A DNA stretch of 64,000 nt, from positions 26,710 through 90,709 of the forward strand of contig JBBKVO010000019.1 of NCBI GenBank assembly GCA_037968475.1. Reading direction: 5' to 3'. The notes under the pieces were generated by a model. That model ran no database searches. It was not told the DNA's origin and saw nothing but the letters and a program-made list of their open reading frames with translations. This stretch comes from SB11 sp037968475. Lineage in GTDB: Bacteria; Bacteroidota; Bacteroidia; UBA8524. Position numbers and translations under genes: made by a program. Shown here in pieces: positions 54,391 through 63,197 of this stretch. Position 1 is the stretch's first letter; every line of letters starts with the position of its first letter.

Positions 54391-54699
54391 TTAATTTACT
54401 TTTCCTGACTGTATATCGGGCAGCCTGCACGGAATAAATGATTTGTCCCGTATTGCATTTTCCATAATCAAATCCTGTATGGAAAGTGTGGTAAACCAAG
54501 CGTTTGTATACCACATGAAATACGTGGCACAGGTTCTGGTTTCCTTGTTGAACCAGAATACGTACCACGCTGCTTTTCCCCGTACAAACTTTGCCAATAC
54601 AAATGGGTTGGCAACATTCAATTGACTTCCCACCTTTTTAAACGGGGCAAGTAGTGATACTTCAAATGGAGAGGGTTCTGTTATATGTGCTCTCATCAT
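54391..54699 (-). CDS. Diverged DUF2958-like protein
   Basis: 102 residues (two adjacent ATG codons at the start). It parallels the DUF2958 protein encoded upstream: NPFVLAKFVRGKAAWYVFWF against DPIIITKFFNPSGSGTWYAI, and RDKSFIPCRLPDIQSGKV against RDLHFTECRMSEIKAGKV. The two look like ancient tandem paralogues. Function unknown. DUF2958 genes are common on conjugative elements and plasmids of Bacteroidota and Proteobacteria. Confidence 0.65.
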   Translation of the reverse strand: MMRAHITEPSPFEVSLLAPFKKVGSQLNVANPFVLAKFVRGKAAWYVFWFNKETRTCATYFMWYTNAWFTTLSIQDLIMENAIRDKSFIPCRLPDIQSGKVN

Positions 54700-54720
54700 T
54701 TCAATTCAAGTTAAAATCTT

Positions 54721-54754
54721 AAAATAAAAAGCCGCCCCATTATTGTGAAGCGGC
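54721..54754 (-). terminator. Terminator of the DUF2958 gene
   Basis: On the minus strand, GCCGC / GCGGC arms with a long imperfect loop, followed by TTTTTATTTT. Confidence 0.65.
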
Positions 54755-54769
54755 ATTTCATTTTGTTTG

Positions 54770-55081
54770 TCAGCGCACTTTGCCTGCTTTAATCTCAGAC
54801 ATTCTGCATTCGGTAAAATGCAAATCCCGCTCTATTGATAATCCAAAGGGTGGGGTTTTGAGACTTTCTAATTCGGTAATTGAGAATGAACCTAATTCAT
54901 CATATCCTAATCCTGTTACATAGCCGAAGCATATATTGTCTTCTGGTTCAAAGCTAATGGCATACCATGTACCTGAACCGCTAGGGTTAAAGAATTTGGT
55001 AATGATGATTGGGTCACTTTCTTCTCTTTGCTCACCTACTTCGGCAAAGCGTTTTTCTAATTGTTTTGTGATAAGTTTCAT
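54770..55081 (-). CDS. DUF2958 family protein
   Basis: 103 residues with the family's features: MKLITKQLEKRFAEVGEQ at the start, DPIIITKFFNPSGSGTWYA in the middle, GYDELGSFSITELES, and GLSIERDLHFTECRMSEI at the end. Role unknown. Such genes are mostly carried by integrative conjugative elements and plasmids, so its presence, with a paralogue and an orphan T9SS tail, hints at an old insertion. Confidence 0.88.
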   Translation of the reverse strand: MKLITKQLEKRFAEVGEQREESDPIIITKFFNPSGSGTWYAISFEPEDNICFGYVTGLGYDELGSFSITELESLKTPPFGLSIERDLHFTECRMSEIKAGKVR

Positions 55082-55319
55082 TTGATTGTTAATAATGGTT
55101 AGTGAATAATCTTTCGACTGATAGCCGTATAACAGTATGCATAGGGAATTTTTGCAACTAGGAATTCCTTAGAAGCATTGGTTGCAAAAATTACTGTGGC
55201 TTGTAGGTTGTTCTGGCGAAGAATTATTCACCCATTAGGTTCAAATGAGGTTTACTTATCACTTGGAAGTAATGCTTTGGGGTAGCAAGTGAAGAAAGGT
55301 CTATTACTGATATGGATTT
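55082..55319. other. Leader region of the DUF2958 gene with a long-loop inverted repeat
   Basis: AATTTTTGCAAC (55147-55158) and its exact complement (55181-55192) are separated by 22 bases. No gene or clear promoter element. It may be an operator or an attachment-like site. Confidence 0.45.
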
Positions 55320-55544
55320 ATGAATGTGCGAGCTTTGGATGTATTATATGACATGGTGAGCGAAGTCGAACCCATGTGCGGTGGCTGTCATGGTGTCCCG
55401 AAAGCATTCGGGACGAACCATACGTGTGTAGGCTTGCCCTTCTCACCCTTCAAGTTACCTCAGGATGACAACGCCCCCCTGACATCACACATCCAACATC
55501 AAAACAATAAATGATAAATAATAATTGCTAAATGTTCAATGTAA

Positions 55545-55657
55545 AACTCACCCCAAAAAATATATAACCGTCCGACTACTCAATACTCCCCCTCTCTTAC
55601 AAAAAAGAGAGGGGCGCATATCGTCAAGTCAACCAAAACAATACTTCGGGGTGAGTT
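55545..55657. repeat. ~110-bp inverted-end element, copy 3
   Basis: AACTCACCCC ... GGGGTGAGTT with an inner CCCCCTCTCTTAC / AGAGAGGGG hairpin and the segment GCATATCGTCAAGTCAACC. Confidence 0.85.
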
Positions 55658-56116
55658 AAAACAATAACCTGCCGCACTCCTTCACCCCGAACTTATTTCG
55701 GGGTCTCGTTGCTCAATTCATGTAAAATGTAATGTAGAGCGAGATGCTGTCCCGAAAGCATTCGGGACGAACCATACGTGTGTTAGCTTGCCCTCCGCAC
55801 TCCTTCGAGTTACCTCAGGATGGCAACGCGCTTGCTGCCAGTCACCCTGAATTTAGTTCAGGGTCTCGTTGCCCAATTTACATGAAATACAGATTAAGAT
55901 GCTGAAACGAGTTCAGCATAACTGCCCCACGTTTCCACAATGACGAAAGTCGTGTGCGGTGGCTGTCATGGTGAGGTCGCTCGAACCATATGTGTGTAGG
56001 CTTGTCCTTCTCACCCTTCGTCCCGAAAGCATTCGGGATCAGGATGACAACGCCCCCCTGACATCACACATCACACATCAAAACAATAAATGATAATTGC
56101 TAAATGTTCAATGTAA

Positions 56117-56229
56117 AACTCACCCCAAAAAATATATAACCGTCCGACTACCCAGCATTTCCCCTCTCTTACAAAAAAGAGAGGGGCGCATATCGTCAAG
56201 TCAACCAAAACAATACTTCGGGGTGAGTT
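56117..56229. repeat. ~110-bp inverted-end element, copy 4
   Basis: Nearly identical to 55545-55657, same length and same orientation. Confidence 0.85.
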
Positions 56230-56484
56230 AAAACAATAACCTGCCGCACTCCTTCGAGTTACCTCAGGATGGCAACGCGCTTGTTTCCGCCGTCATGCCG
56301 ACGAAGGTCGGCATCTCGTTGCTCAATTCAGGTGTAATACAGATTGAAATGCTGAAACAAGTTCAGCACAACATCTAATATCTAAGACTTGTTAAGAAAC
56401 TTTTTTAGTTTGTAATTCTTGAATAATCAAGGCGAATACAAAGCCAATAAGTTTAACCCATAAGAAGGGGGTGCTAAAGTATTT

Positions 56485-58404
56485 TTATTGCTTTATTACT
56501 TTTACACGTGTGCTGTGCTGCGGTGTATTAACTGTAATAAAATAAATACCCGGTGCAGCATTTATATTTACAAATACTTCTTTGGCTGCTGTATAGCTAT
56601 CTTTAGTTACAAGCTCACCCAATACATTACTTACGCTAATATTTACATCAGTATAAGTAGTACCTAAACTAAGCAATACATCGCCGTTGGTGGGGTTAGG
56701 GTAAACACTCACATTGTTTGCAAAATTATCTTCAATGCCCAGCAGGGTTACTGCATGGCAAACAGAAGTATCTTTACATGCTCCATCGGTAATTTCAACA
56801 GCATAATCGCCATTCACGGTTGGGGTAAAGCTTGCAAAGGTTGCGCCGCTAATAAAGCTGTAGTTATTGCTACAGTCTAACCATCTGTAATTCAAACCTG
56901 TAGCTACTGCTGCTAGTGTGTTGTGGTTTTGTACTACATTGGTGTTTACTGTTTGTATTGTCAACATCAATGTAATAATACTATCGCAGCCGTGTATATT
57001 GGTTAGTGTTTGGGTATACGTGCCTGATGAGGTATAAGTAGTACCGTTTAAGATGTAAGAATCACAGGCGCTGGCATTAATAATATTTGTACTGGGATGA
57101 TTAATGGTAAGATGTAGTATAATGATGCTATCACACCCTTTACTGTTTGTTGTTTTTTGTGTATAGGTACCTGTTTGATAATACACCGAATCGTTCAGTT
57201 TAAAACTATCACAAGCAGAAGTCATAATAGTAGCAAAGGTAGATTTATTAATAGTGAGATTAAGGCTAATGATACTGTCACACCCTGCTGTGTTTTTGAT
57301 GGTTTGGGTATAGTTACCTGTATTAACGTACTTTATTCCGTTTAGCTCAAAAGTATCGCAGGCGGTAGCTATCATACTACTTGCAGTAGGTGTATTAATA
57401 GTAAGATTTAGGTTAATAATACTATCACACCCCTCAGCATTAGTTAACATTTGGGTATAATTACCTGTAGAGAAATAGGTTGTTCCGTTTAACTTGAAGC
57501 TATCACAAGCGGCAGTAGTAATATTATTGTAAGTTGTTTTTTTAATAGTGAGGTTTAGGTTAATAGTACTGTCGCAACCAAAAGCATTAGCCTTACTAAG
57601 CACTTGGTTGTAAACGCCTGTTGTGTAGTAAACCGTACTGTTTAGCTCAAAGCTATCGCAGGCAGTTATATTCATCTTTTTTAAGCTGGCATTTTTTGTA
57701 AAAACCAGTGTAGCAATGCTATCACAACCTACAGCATTTGTTGTTTTATACGTATAGGTGCCCGAAGTATAGTATGTGGTACCATTCCATGCTACACTAT
57801 CACAATCAGACAATTTGGTGGTTGAGGCAGTCTTGATACAAGTATCACCCGCATCTAATTTTTCATTAGGAGTTGAATTGTAAGCGTATGATTTTATAGT
57901 TATATCTCCTGATAAGCCACCGCTGTATGTGGCACTTACCAACATCCACCCATAATATACATTGATGCCGCTCACAAACTTCACACCTATATAGGTATTT
58001 CCACTGCCTATAATGTTATCAGATATATGGTCTCCTAGCAAAGGGTCTCTATCAGCACCAAACAATACATTTTCGCTAATACTGTCGCCAACTTTCAACC
58101 CCTTTATATAATGGTTACCGTTACTTGTGGAAGTACTTTTCCAGTATGCTTTGTTACTAGGGTCTGAGCAGTGCATTTGTAGTTTCCATGTAACGCCTGC
58201 AATACCTGATATGTATTGGTATTTAAAATAGAAATCGTTTTGGGTATCGCCATCCATATCTAAATAGACGGCACTATCTTCACTATAAGTACCTGATACT
58301 TTAATATTGAAAACACTATCAGGGTTTATATCGGTATATCTAATTTGAGAAAATATGGCATTAGCAGTCATTAAGCTTATAACCAACAGTAACATTTTTT
58401 TCAT
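56485..58404 (-). CDS. Secreted protein with six ACDSF repeats and T9SS type A sorting domain
   Basis: 639 residues: a signal peptide (1-19), an N-terminal beta domain (about 20-190), six tandem units of about 45-48 residues (about 195-480), each with ACDSFxLNGTxY, TGxYTQ and GCDSIIxLxLTI, an Ig-like segment (GLNYRWLDCSNNYSFI), and a sorting domain (about 560-639, VSVYPNPTNGDVLLS). The two cysteines per unit suggest one disulfide each. It is a surface or matrix protein; repeat number likely varies between strains. Function unknown. Confidence 0.9.
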   Translation of the reverse strand: MKKMLLLVISLMTANAIFSQIRYTDINPDSVFNIKVSGTYSEDSAVYLDMDGDTQNDFYFKYQYISGIAGVTWKLQMHCSDPSNKAYWKSTSTSNGNHYIKGLKVGDSISENVLFGADRDPLLGDHISDNIIGSGNTYIGVKFVSGINVYYGWMLVSATYSGGLSGDITIKSYAYNSTPNEKLDAGDTCIKTASTTKLSDCDSVAWNGTTYYTSGTYTYKTTNAVGCDSIATLVFTKNASLKKMNITACDSFELNSTVYYTTGVYNQVLSKANAFGCDSTINLNLTIKKTTYNNITTAACDSFKLNGTTYFSTGNYTQMLTNAEGCDSIINLNLTINTPTASSMIATACDTFELNGIKYVNTGNYTQTIKNTAGCDSIISLNLTINKSTFATIMTSACDSFKLNDSVYYQTGTYTQKTTNSKGCDSIIILHLTINHPSTNIINASACDSYILNGTTYTSSGTYTQTLTNIHGCDSIITLMLTIQTVNTNVVQNHNTLAAVATGLNYRWLDCSNNYSFISGATFASFTPTVNGDYAVEITDGACKDTSVCHAVTLLGIEDNFANNVSVYPNPTNGDVLLSLGTTYTDVNISVSNVLGELVTKDSYTAAKEVFVNINAAPGIYFITVNTPQHSTRVKVIKQ

Positions 58405-58421
58405 AGTAAGTCTCTTTTTTC

Positions 58422-58565
58422 TTAAACCAAGCTTTGTACTTGACTTATGTAAGACAACTTTTTTAGTATATCTGCTGCTTCAAAACCTAGTTTTTCGATA
58501 ACAACCTTCACGGCATCTATAATAATGATGTTTTGAAGAGTTGAATTAGTGTTAATAGAGGGCAT
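58422..58565 (-). CDS. Possible 47-residue protein
   Basis: An open frame of 47 codons from ATG 58565, ending 17 bases before the T9SS gene start. The C-terminal half (DAVKVVIEKLGFEAADIL) looks like a genuine amphipathic helix, but there is no promoter, homologue known to me, or coding-strength evidence. It may be chance. Confidence 0.28.
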   Translation of the reverse strand: MPSINTNSTLQNIIIIDAVKVVIEKLGFEAADILKKLSYISQVQSLV

Positions 58566-58619
58566 AATTACCCAATGGATTGATCTTGTATTTGCCTTTT
58601 TTAGTGTACTAAACACCCA

Positions 58620-60311
58620 CTACTTTTCTTCCTTAGGCAATACCTCATGCAACACTATGGCAAATACATATACCAATACGCAGCCTATAAGGTTTAGCCA
58701 TAAATATGAAGTTAGCTCAAAAACAGCAGAGAATATTATGAATATCTCCCCTACTATGGCTGCAAAAAACACCGATGTGCCGCTTACATTTTTGGCAAAA
58801 AAGGCTACTATAAATATGCCTAATATTACCCCGTAGAATAATGAACCTAATATGTTTACTGCTTCTATAAGGTTGCCCAGTTTACCTGCATACAGTGCTA
58901 CTATCATACAGAAAAAACCCCAAGCTACTGTAGCCCATCGTGAGGCGTTTAGGTCGCTTTTTTCACTGCGACCTTTCTTGCCAAAGCGTTTATAAAAATC
59001 TACTATAAAGGTTGATGCTAGTGAGTTTAATCCGCTTGCAGTTGAACCCATTGCAGCTAAAAAAATTATGGCTATTAGCAAGCCTATCAACCCGTGTGGC
59101 AAGTACTTGGTAACGAAGGATAGAAAGATATAATTAGAGTCGTTTTTATCTGCCAGTATATTGTTGGCGGCTATTAGGCTTACGGCAGAATCTCGCACTA
59201 CTTTTTCTTGTGCTTTAGAGGCTTGCAAGGCGGTACGTATTTCATCTACTTTTGTTTCGTCATCAGCATCTAAGGCATCTACTAAGCCTGTTACATATTG
59301 TTGGCGGTTTTGATGTACCTCCTCAAAAAGCTTTTCTTGCGCATTAAAAGCCTCTGCATATTGGCTCTCTTTTATTTGGCTAACCTCAACACTATTAAAA
59401 AATACTGGTGGTGTATTAAACTGGTAAAAGGCAAATACCAATACCCCAATTAGCAGGATAAAAAACTGCATGGGTATTTTTACTAAACCGTTCATTACCA
59501 AACCTAAACGACTTTGGGTAACGGATTTACCTGTGAGGTAACGCCCAACTTGCGATTGGTCTGTACCGAAATAAGATAGCTGCAAAAAGAACCCGCCTAT
59601 TATGCCCGACCATATATTGTATTTATTACTCAAATCGAATTGAGTATCAATGGCATTTAGCTTGCCCATTTTACCTGCTATATGCAAGGCATCTCCCAAA
59701 CCTACATTGGCTGGTAGCATATCTACCACCATATAGGCCGCCATAAACAAGCCTGAAAATATAATGCCCATTTGCAGCATTTGGGTGTACGATACTGCTT
59801 TTGTCCCTCCGTACACCGTATAAAGAATAACTATACCACCCATTATAAAGGTGGTATAAATAATATCTACGTTGAGTATGGTAGAAAGTATTATAGAGGG
59901 CGCATAAATGGTGATACCTGTTGATAGCCCGCGTTGTAATAGAAATAAGAAGGCGGTAAGCGAACGTGTTTTACTGTCGAAACGTCCCTCTAAGTACTCG
60001 TAGGCGGTATACACGTTCATTTTTTTGAACATGGGGATAAACACTATGCAAATAACTATCATGGCTAGGGGCAGCCCAAAGTAGAATTGCACAAAGCGCA
60101 TCCCATCAGAATAGGCTAAACCCGGAGCCGAAAGAAAAGTAATTGCGCTGGCTTGTGTAGCCATTACCGATAAGCCTACATGGTACCAAGGCAGTTTTTT
60201 ATCGGCAAGTAAATACCCGTCGATATTTTTCATACCCCTGCTCTTCCACATCCCGTAAAGGGCAATGAAAAGTAGCGTAACACAAAGTACTACCCAATCT
60301 AAATTACTCAT
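58620..60311 (-). CDS. Sodium:solute symporter (SSS family)
   Basis: 563 residues, 13-14 membrane helices with SSS motifs: KLPWYHVGLSVMATQASAITFLSAPG near 40-65, GGTKAVSYTQMLQMG near 168-183, and MGSTASGLNSLASTFIVDFYKR near 425-446. A soluble insert of about 90 residues (about 315-405) between helices is longer than in most members. It uses the Na+ gradient to import a sugar, amino acid, sialic acid or similar solute, which is undetermined. Its ATG overlaps the stop of the 43-residue membrane gene by 4 bases (ATGA), so it is translationally coupled in an operon with a deacetylase. Confidence 0.93.
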   Translation of the reverse strand: MSNLDWVVLCVTLLFIALYGMWKSRGMKNIDGYLLADKKLPWYHVGLSVMATQASAITFLSAPGLAYSDGMRFVQFYFGLPLAMIVICIVFIPMFKKMNVYTAYEYLEGRFDSKTRSLTAFLFLLQRGLSTGITIYAPSIILSTILNVDIIYTTFIMGGIVILYTVYGGTKAVSYTQMLQMGIIFSGLFMAAYMVVDMLPANVGLGDALHIAGKMGKLNAIDTQFDLSNKYNIWSGIIGGFFLQLSYFGTDQSQVGRYLTGKSVTQSRLGLVMNGLVKIPMQFFILLIGVLVFAFYQFNTPPVFFNSVEVSQIKESQYAEAFNAQEKLFEEVHQNRQQYVTGLVDALDADDETKVDEIRTALQASKAQEKVVRDSAVSLIAANNILADKNDSNYIFLSFVTKYLPHGLIGLLIAIIFLAAMGSTASGLNSLASTFIVDFYKRFGKKGRSEKSDLNASRWATVAWGFFCMIVALYAGKLGNLIEAVNILGSLFYGVILGIFIVAFFAKNVSGTSVFFAAIVGEIFIIFSAVFELTSYLWLNLIGCVLVYVFAIVLHEVLPKEEK

Positions 60312-60439
60312 TTAAAATATTGGGTAAACACGTACAACAAAAACATTACTAGTATTAATGTGCTTATTAGCAGTATGTACACATTGCGCCACGAGCCTAA
60401 TATGGGCGATTTTTCTTCCTGCTCTTTTTTGTTAATCAT
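60308..60439 (-). CDS. 43-residue single-pass membrane protein, coupled to the symporter
   Basis: Reads MINKKEQEEKSPILGSW, then RNVYILLISTLILVMFLLYV, then FTQYFK: a charged cytoplasmic start and one membrane helix (about 19-38). Its ATG overlaps the deacetylase stop by 8 bases and its TGA overlaps the symporter ATG (ATGA), so ribosomes can run through all three genes. Too short for usual gene callers. By analogy with small subunits of other transporters it may be a symporter accessory subunit (inference). Confidence 0.8.
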   Translation of the reverse strand: MINKKEQEEKSPILGSWRNVYILLISTLILVMFLLYVFTQYFK

Positions 60440-62951
60440 TTTTAGGAAGACTTATTAAATTTACAAAAAGGCGGTACGCCCCCGGTACGCCTGCGGGCAA
60501 TTCTCTAAAAAACGATAAACCTGTGTATACAAAATTGCCTTTACCGTATTTGGCTATTACAAGGCTGCCGTTTTGAACTTCCTCATTAGGGTCGGCCATT
60601 TCCAATACAGCTTCAAAATTAGGATCGAGTTCGGTAGCGAAATAAATGCCGCGCTCTTGTACCCAATTTTGAAAATCAATATCGCCTATTTTATTGGGAT
60701 AGGTTAAGGCTTTGTGCTCCGGCAAGGGGAATTTTACATTGGCTGTTTCATCAGTAACACGGTTGCGGGTAATAGTAAAATCATAAGGCCCAATTTTACC
60801 TGCAAAGGGCCCTACACGGCTATTGGTATTGTATTGTACTATAAAGTTGCCGCCGTTATTTATATACTGGTTTATTTTAGTATTAAACTGAAACGAACGC
60901 TCGTTGGTATTGTAAGCACGTATACCTGTTATTATAGCACCGTATTTGCTCAAATCTTCGTTAGCCAAAATATCATCGGTAAGTTCTACTACTTTGTAGC
61001 CCACTATGCGTAAACTATTGGCAACATCATCACCCGCACCGGGTATGTAGCCTATGGTTATATCTGTTTTTCTAAGGGGAATGTTTACCAACTTGGCTTC
61101 TGCATCACTTAAGGTAAATTGGTAGGGTATATGGTCGTACTCTACACGGTAAATACTTTTGGTATAAGTAGCATTGCCAATTTTTATGGTGGCTATCATA
61201 TCGCTATTGGCGGCTGTGGGTGTAGCTTTTAGTGTAGCTTCTATCACTTGCTCATCGCCTTTTTTCTTTAGGTCGAAAGCTGCATTTTTAACGGTGATAA
61301 GCCAACCTGCTGGTATTTGCACCTGCAATGTGCCTTGTACATTATCTTTTTGGGCTTTTACCACATATTTTATGGTTTGTGGTTTATCATCACTAAAAAT
61401 ATATACCTGCTCGACTATATTAACGGTGGCGGGAGGCAAAACCTCAAACGGGCGGTAAATTTCGCCTTTAACAGGGTCGCGGTATTTGTATACCACAGGA
61501 CGCTCTACTGTCAAACTTAAACCGTTAATAGTTACGTAAAAAGTAACTTTTGCAGCCGCACCGTTTTCAGGCATGCCAATAAGTAAAGGGTTGGTTACGG
61601 TATACAGCCCTAAGGTGTGTTTATCTTTTAACCAATAAGGGGTTGAGTAAGGGGTATTGGCAGCTAGTTTTTCTTTGTGAGTGTAGCTATATAATTTAGG
61701 CGTGAATTCAAGTTTTTTATTCATCCCAGTATATTGACTTATTACCGTATCGGCCTGACCTAAGTAGTTAATTTTTTCAATAAAAACAGACACTCCACTA
61801 TTATTAACTATTTCAGTAGTAATATTTATATCCTCGCCCGGTATGGCTATATAATCATCGGCGGTGGCTTCCATCCAAATGCCTGCACAAGCCAGTATAA
61901 GGGTTTCGGTTTCTTTTAGTTTTAGGGTTTTCCAATAGCGGGTATTGGCATCAGCATCGTCTAGTTTTTGTATTTCTTTATAAATGTTAACTAGACTGTT
62001 TACTGAATGTTCAGGATGTAGCGGCGAATATTCTTTTAGCGTTTTATCTATCAGCTTTTGTATGCTTTTACCTCCTTTTACTCGTAACCAAGCATTAGGA
62101 ATGTTTGAAAATATATCAGCGGTGTTAGAAATCGAATCGCCTTTAATTTGTTGGAAAAACTCAATTATCTCTCCCCTTTGTTTTAGCGATCCAAAGCCTT
62201 GGCTTTTGTGCATTGAGCGACTTTCGGCGGCTATTTCGCCATAGCTTTTACCCAGTAGCGGGTTGTAAACACCTACATTTAGTTGTATTTGCTCGGGCGT
62301 AGTGGTGTTGGTACTGCCAAAGTTATACGAGTTCCAAAACAGACGTTTGGCTTGCCATACTTGCACGTGTTTTAGTTGTTCAGGAAAACGATTAGGGTCG
62401 GCGGCAGCATCAAAAGCCTCTTCGGCCAATATTGCCGAGGCGGTGTGGTGGCCGTGCCCTCCCCGTCCATCGGTAGGAAAACGGCAAATAATTACATCGG
62501 GTTTAAAGTTGCGTATCACCCATACTACATCGGCCAGTATGCTGTCTTTATTCCAAAAACCAAAAGTTTCTTCGGGGTTTTTGCTATAGCCAAAATCGTT
62601 GGCGCGGGTAAAAAACTGCTCAGTACCATCGGTACGTCGTGCAGCTAATAGTTCTTGGGTGCGTATTAGCCCCAGCAATTCGCCCAATTCTTTGCCTATA
62701 AGGTTTTGTCCGCCATCGCCGCGCGTTAGCGATAGATAACCTGTGCGCAGCTTACGCTCGTTAGCCAAATAGCCCAATAGTCGGGTGTTCTCGTCATCAG
62801 GGTGGGCAGCTACATACAATACCGAACCTACGGTGTTTAGCTTATTAAGTTTTTGAAGTATTTCTGCCGAGTTGAACTGTTGAGGCGTTTGTGCCTTTGT
62901 ATTGAAAGATATAAACAGCAGTACGTATAAAAAAAGGGTTGTGCGTTTCAT
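60432..62951 (-). CDS. PIG-L/LmbE-family deacetylase with large C-terminal extension
   Basis: 839 residues: a signal peptide (1-20), the PIG-L zinc motif YVAAHPDDENTRLLGYL (about 46-62), a second element CRFPTDGRGGHGHHTASA (about 155-172), a beta-sandwich middle region (about 370-620), and a C-terminal amidotransferase-like Rossmann domain (about 625-839; GYIPGAGDDVANSLRIVGYKV). PIG-L enzymes remove N-acetyl groups from GlcNAc-type sugars (LmbE, MshB, BshB). Export to the periplasm and its size point to glycan degradation rather than thiol biosynthesis. First gene of the operon with the small membrane protein and the SSS symporter, which could import the product. Confidence 0.9.
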   Translation of the reverse strand: MKRTTLFLYVLLFISFNTKAQTPQQFNSAEILQKLNKLNTVGSVLYVAAHPDDENTRLLGYLANERKLRTGYLSLTRGDGGQNLIGKELGELLGLIRTQELLAARRTDGTEQFFTRANDFGYSKNPEETFGFWNKDSILADVVWVIRNFKPDVIICRFPTDGRGGHGHHTASAILAEEAFDAAADPNRFPEQLKHVQVWQAKRLFWNSYNFGSTNTTTPEQIQLNVGVYNPLLGKSYGEIAAESRSMHKSQGFGSLKQRGEIIEFFQQIKGDSISNTADIFSNIPNAWLRVKGGKSIQKLIDKTLKEYSPLHPEHSVNSLVNIYKEIQKLDDADANTRYWKTLKLKETETLILACAGIWMEATADDYIAIPGEDINITTEIVNNSGVSVFIEKINYLGQADTVISQYTGMNKKLEFTPKLYSYTHKEKLAANTPYSTPYWLKDKHTLGLYTVTNPLLIGMPENGAAAKVTFYVTINGLSLTVERPVVYKYRDPVKGEIYRPFEVLPPATVNIVEQVYIFSDDKPQTIKYVVKAQKDNVQGTLQVQIPAGWLITVKNAAFDLKKKGDEQVIEATLKATPTAANSDMIATIKIGNATYTKSIYRVEYDHIPYQFTLSDAEAKLVNIPLRKTDITIGYIPGAGDDVANSLRIVGYKVVELTDDILANEDLSKYGAIITGIRAYNTNERSFQFNTKINQYINNGGNFIVQYNTNSRVGPFAGKIGPYDFTITRNRVTDETANVKFPLPEHKALTYPNKIGDIDFQNWVQERGIYFATELDPNFEAVLEMADPNEEVQNGSLVIAKYGKGNFVYTGLSFFRELPAGVPGAYRLFVNLISLPKND

Positions 62952-62962
62952 TGTTGTAACGG

Positions 62963-62970
62963 CAAATGTA
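62963..62970 (-). promoter_or_regulatory. -7 promoter element of the deacetylase operon
   Basis: TACATTTG on the minus strand, 11 bases before the ATG at 62951; the start would be about 5 bases before the ATG. No clear -33 box. Confidence 0.48.
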
Positions 62971-63113
62971 TTGATTTAAGGTTTTGTTGTAAATTATTTC
63001 GATACAAATGTGGATATCGCGCACTAATCACGCCAAATTTAGAAGGGAGATATTATTTTTTGTACTTTTGGCAGTGGTGATATGAATAAGGTGTGAAACC
63101 TAATTCTAGGAAA

Positions 63114-63156
63114 TTACAGTCCACAAGGAGATTTAAAATCTCCTTGTGGACTGTAA
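63114..63156. repeat. Near-perfect 43-base palindrome
   Basis: Two exact 21-base arms (TTACAGTCCACAAGGAGATT-T and complement) around one central base. It forms a long hairpin; not a terminator type (no T-run). It stands between the deacetylase promoter and the tandem array. Confidence 0.8.
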
Positions 63157-63197
63157 CTCAAAAGCGATGGATTTAATATCCGTCGGGGATATATTTT

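Larger units (their letters stand above)
55320..56484. repeat. Largest internal repeat island
   Basis: No gene. Contains pieces of the GTGCGGTGGCTGTCATGGTG family (from 55378, 55955), palindromic-family copies at 55681-55770, 55841-55922 and 56292-56372, and two nearly identical ~110-bp elements (separate entries). The block 55490-55660 is largely duplicated at 56055-56230, a direct repeat of about 570-bp spacing. Confidence 0.85.

Noticed and set aside
55320..55514. 64-codon open frame
   Set aside because: Translation of the GTGCGGTGGCTGTCATGG repeat family, not a gene.
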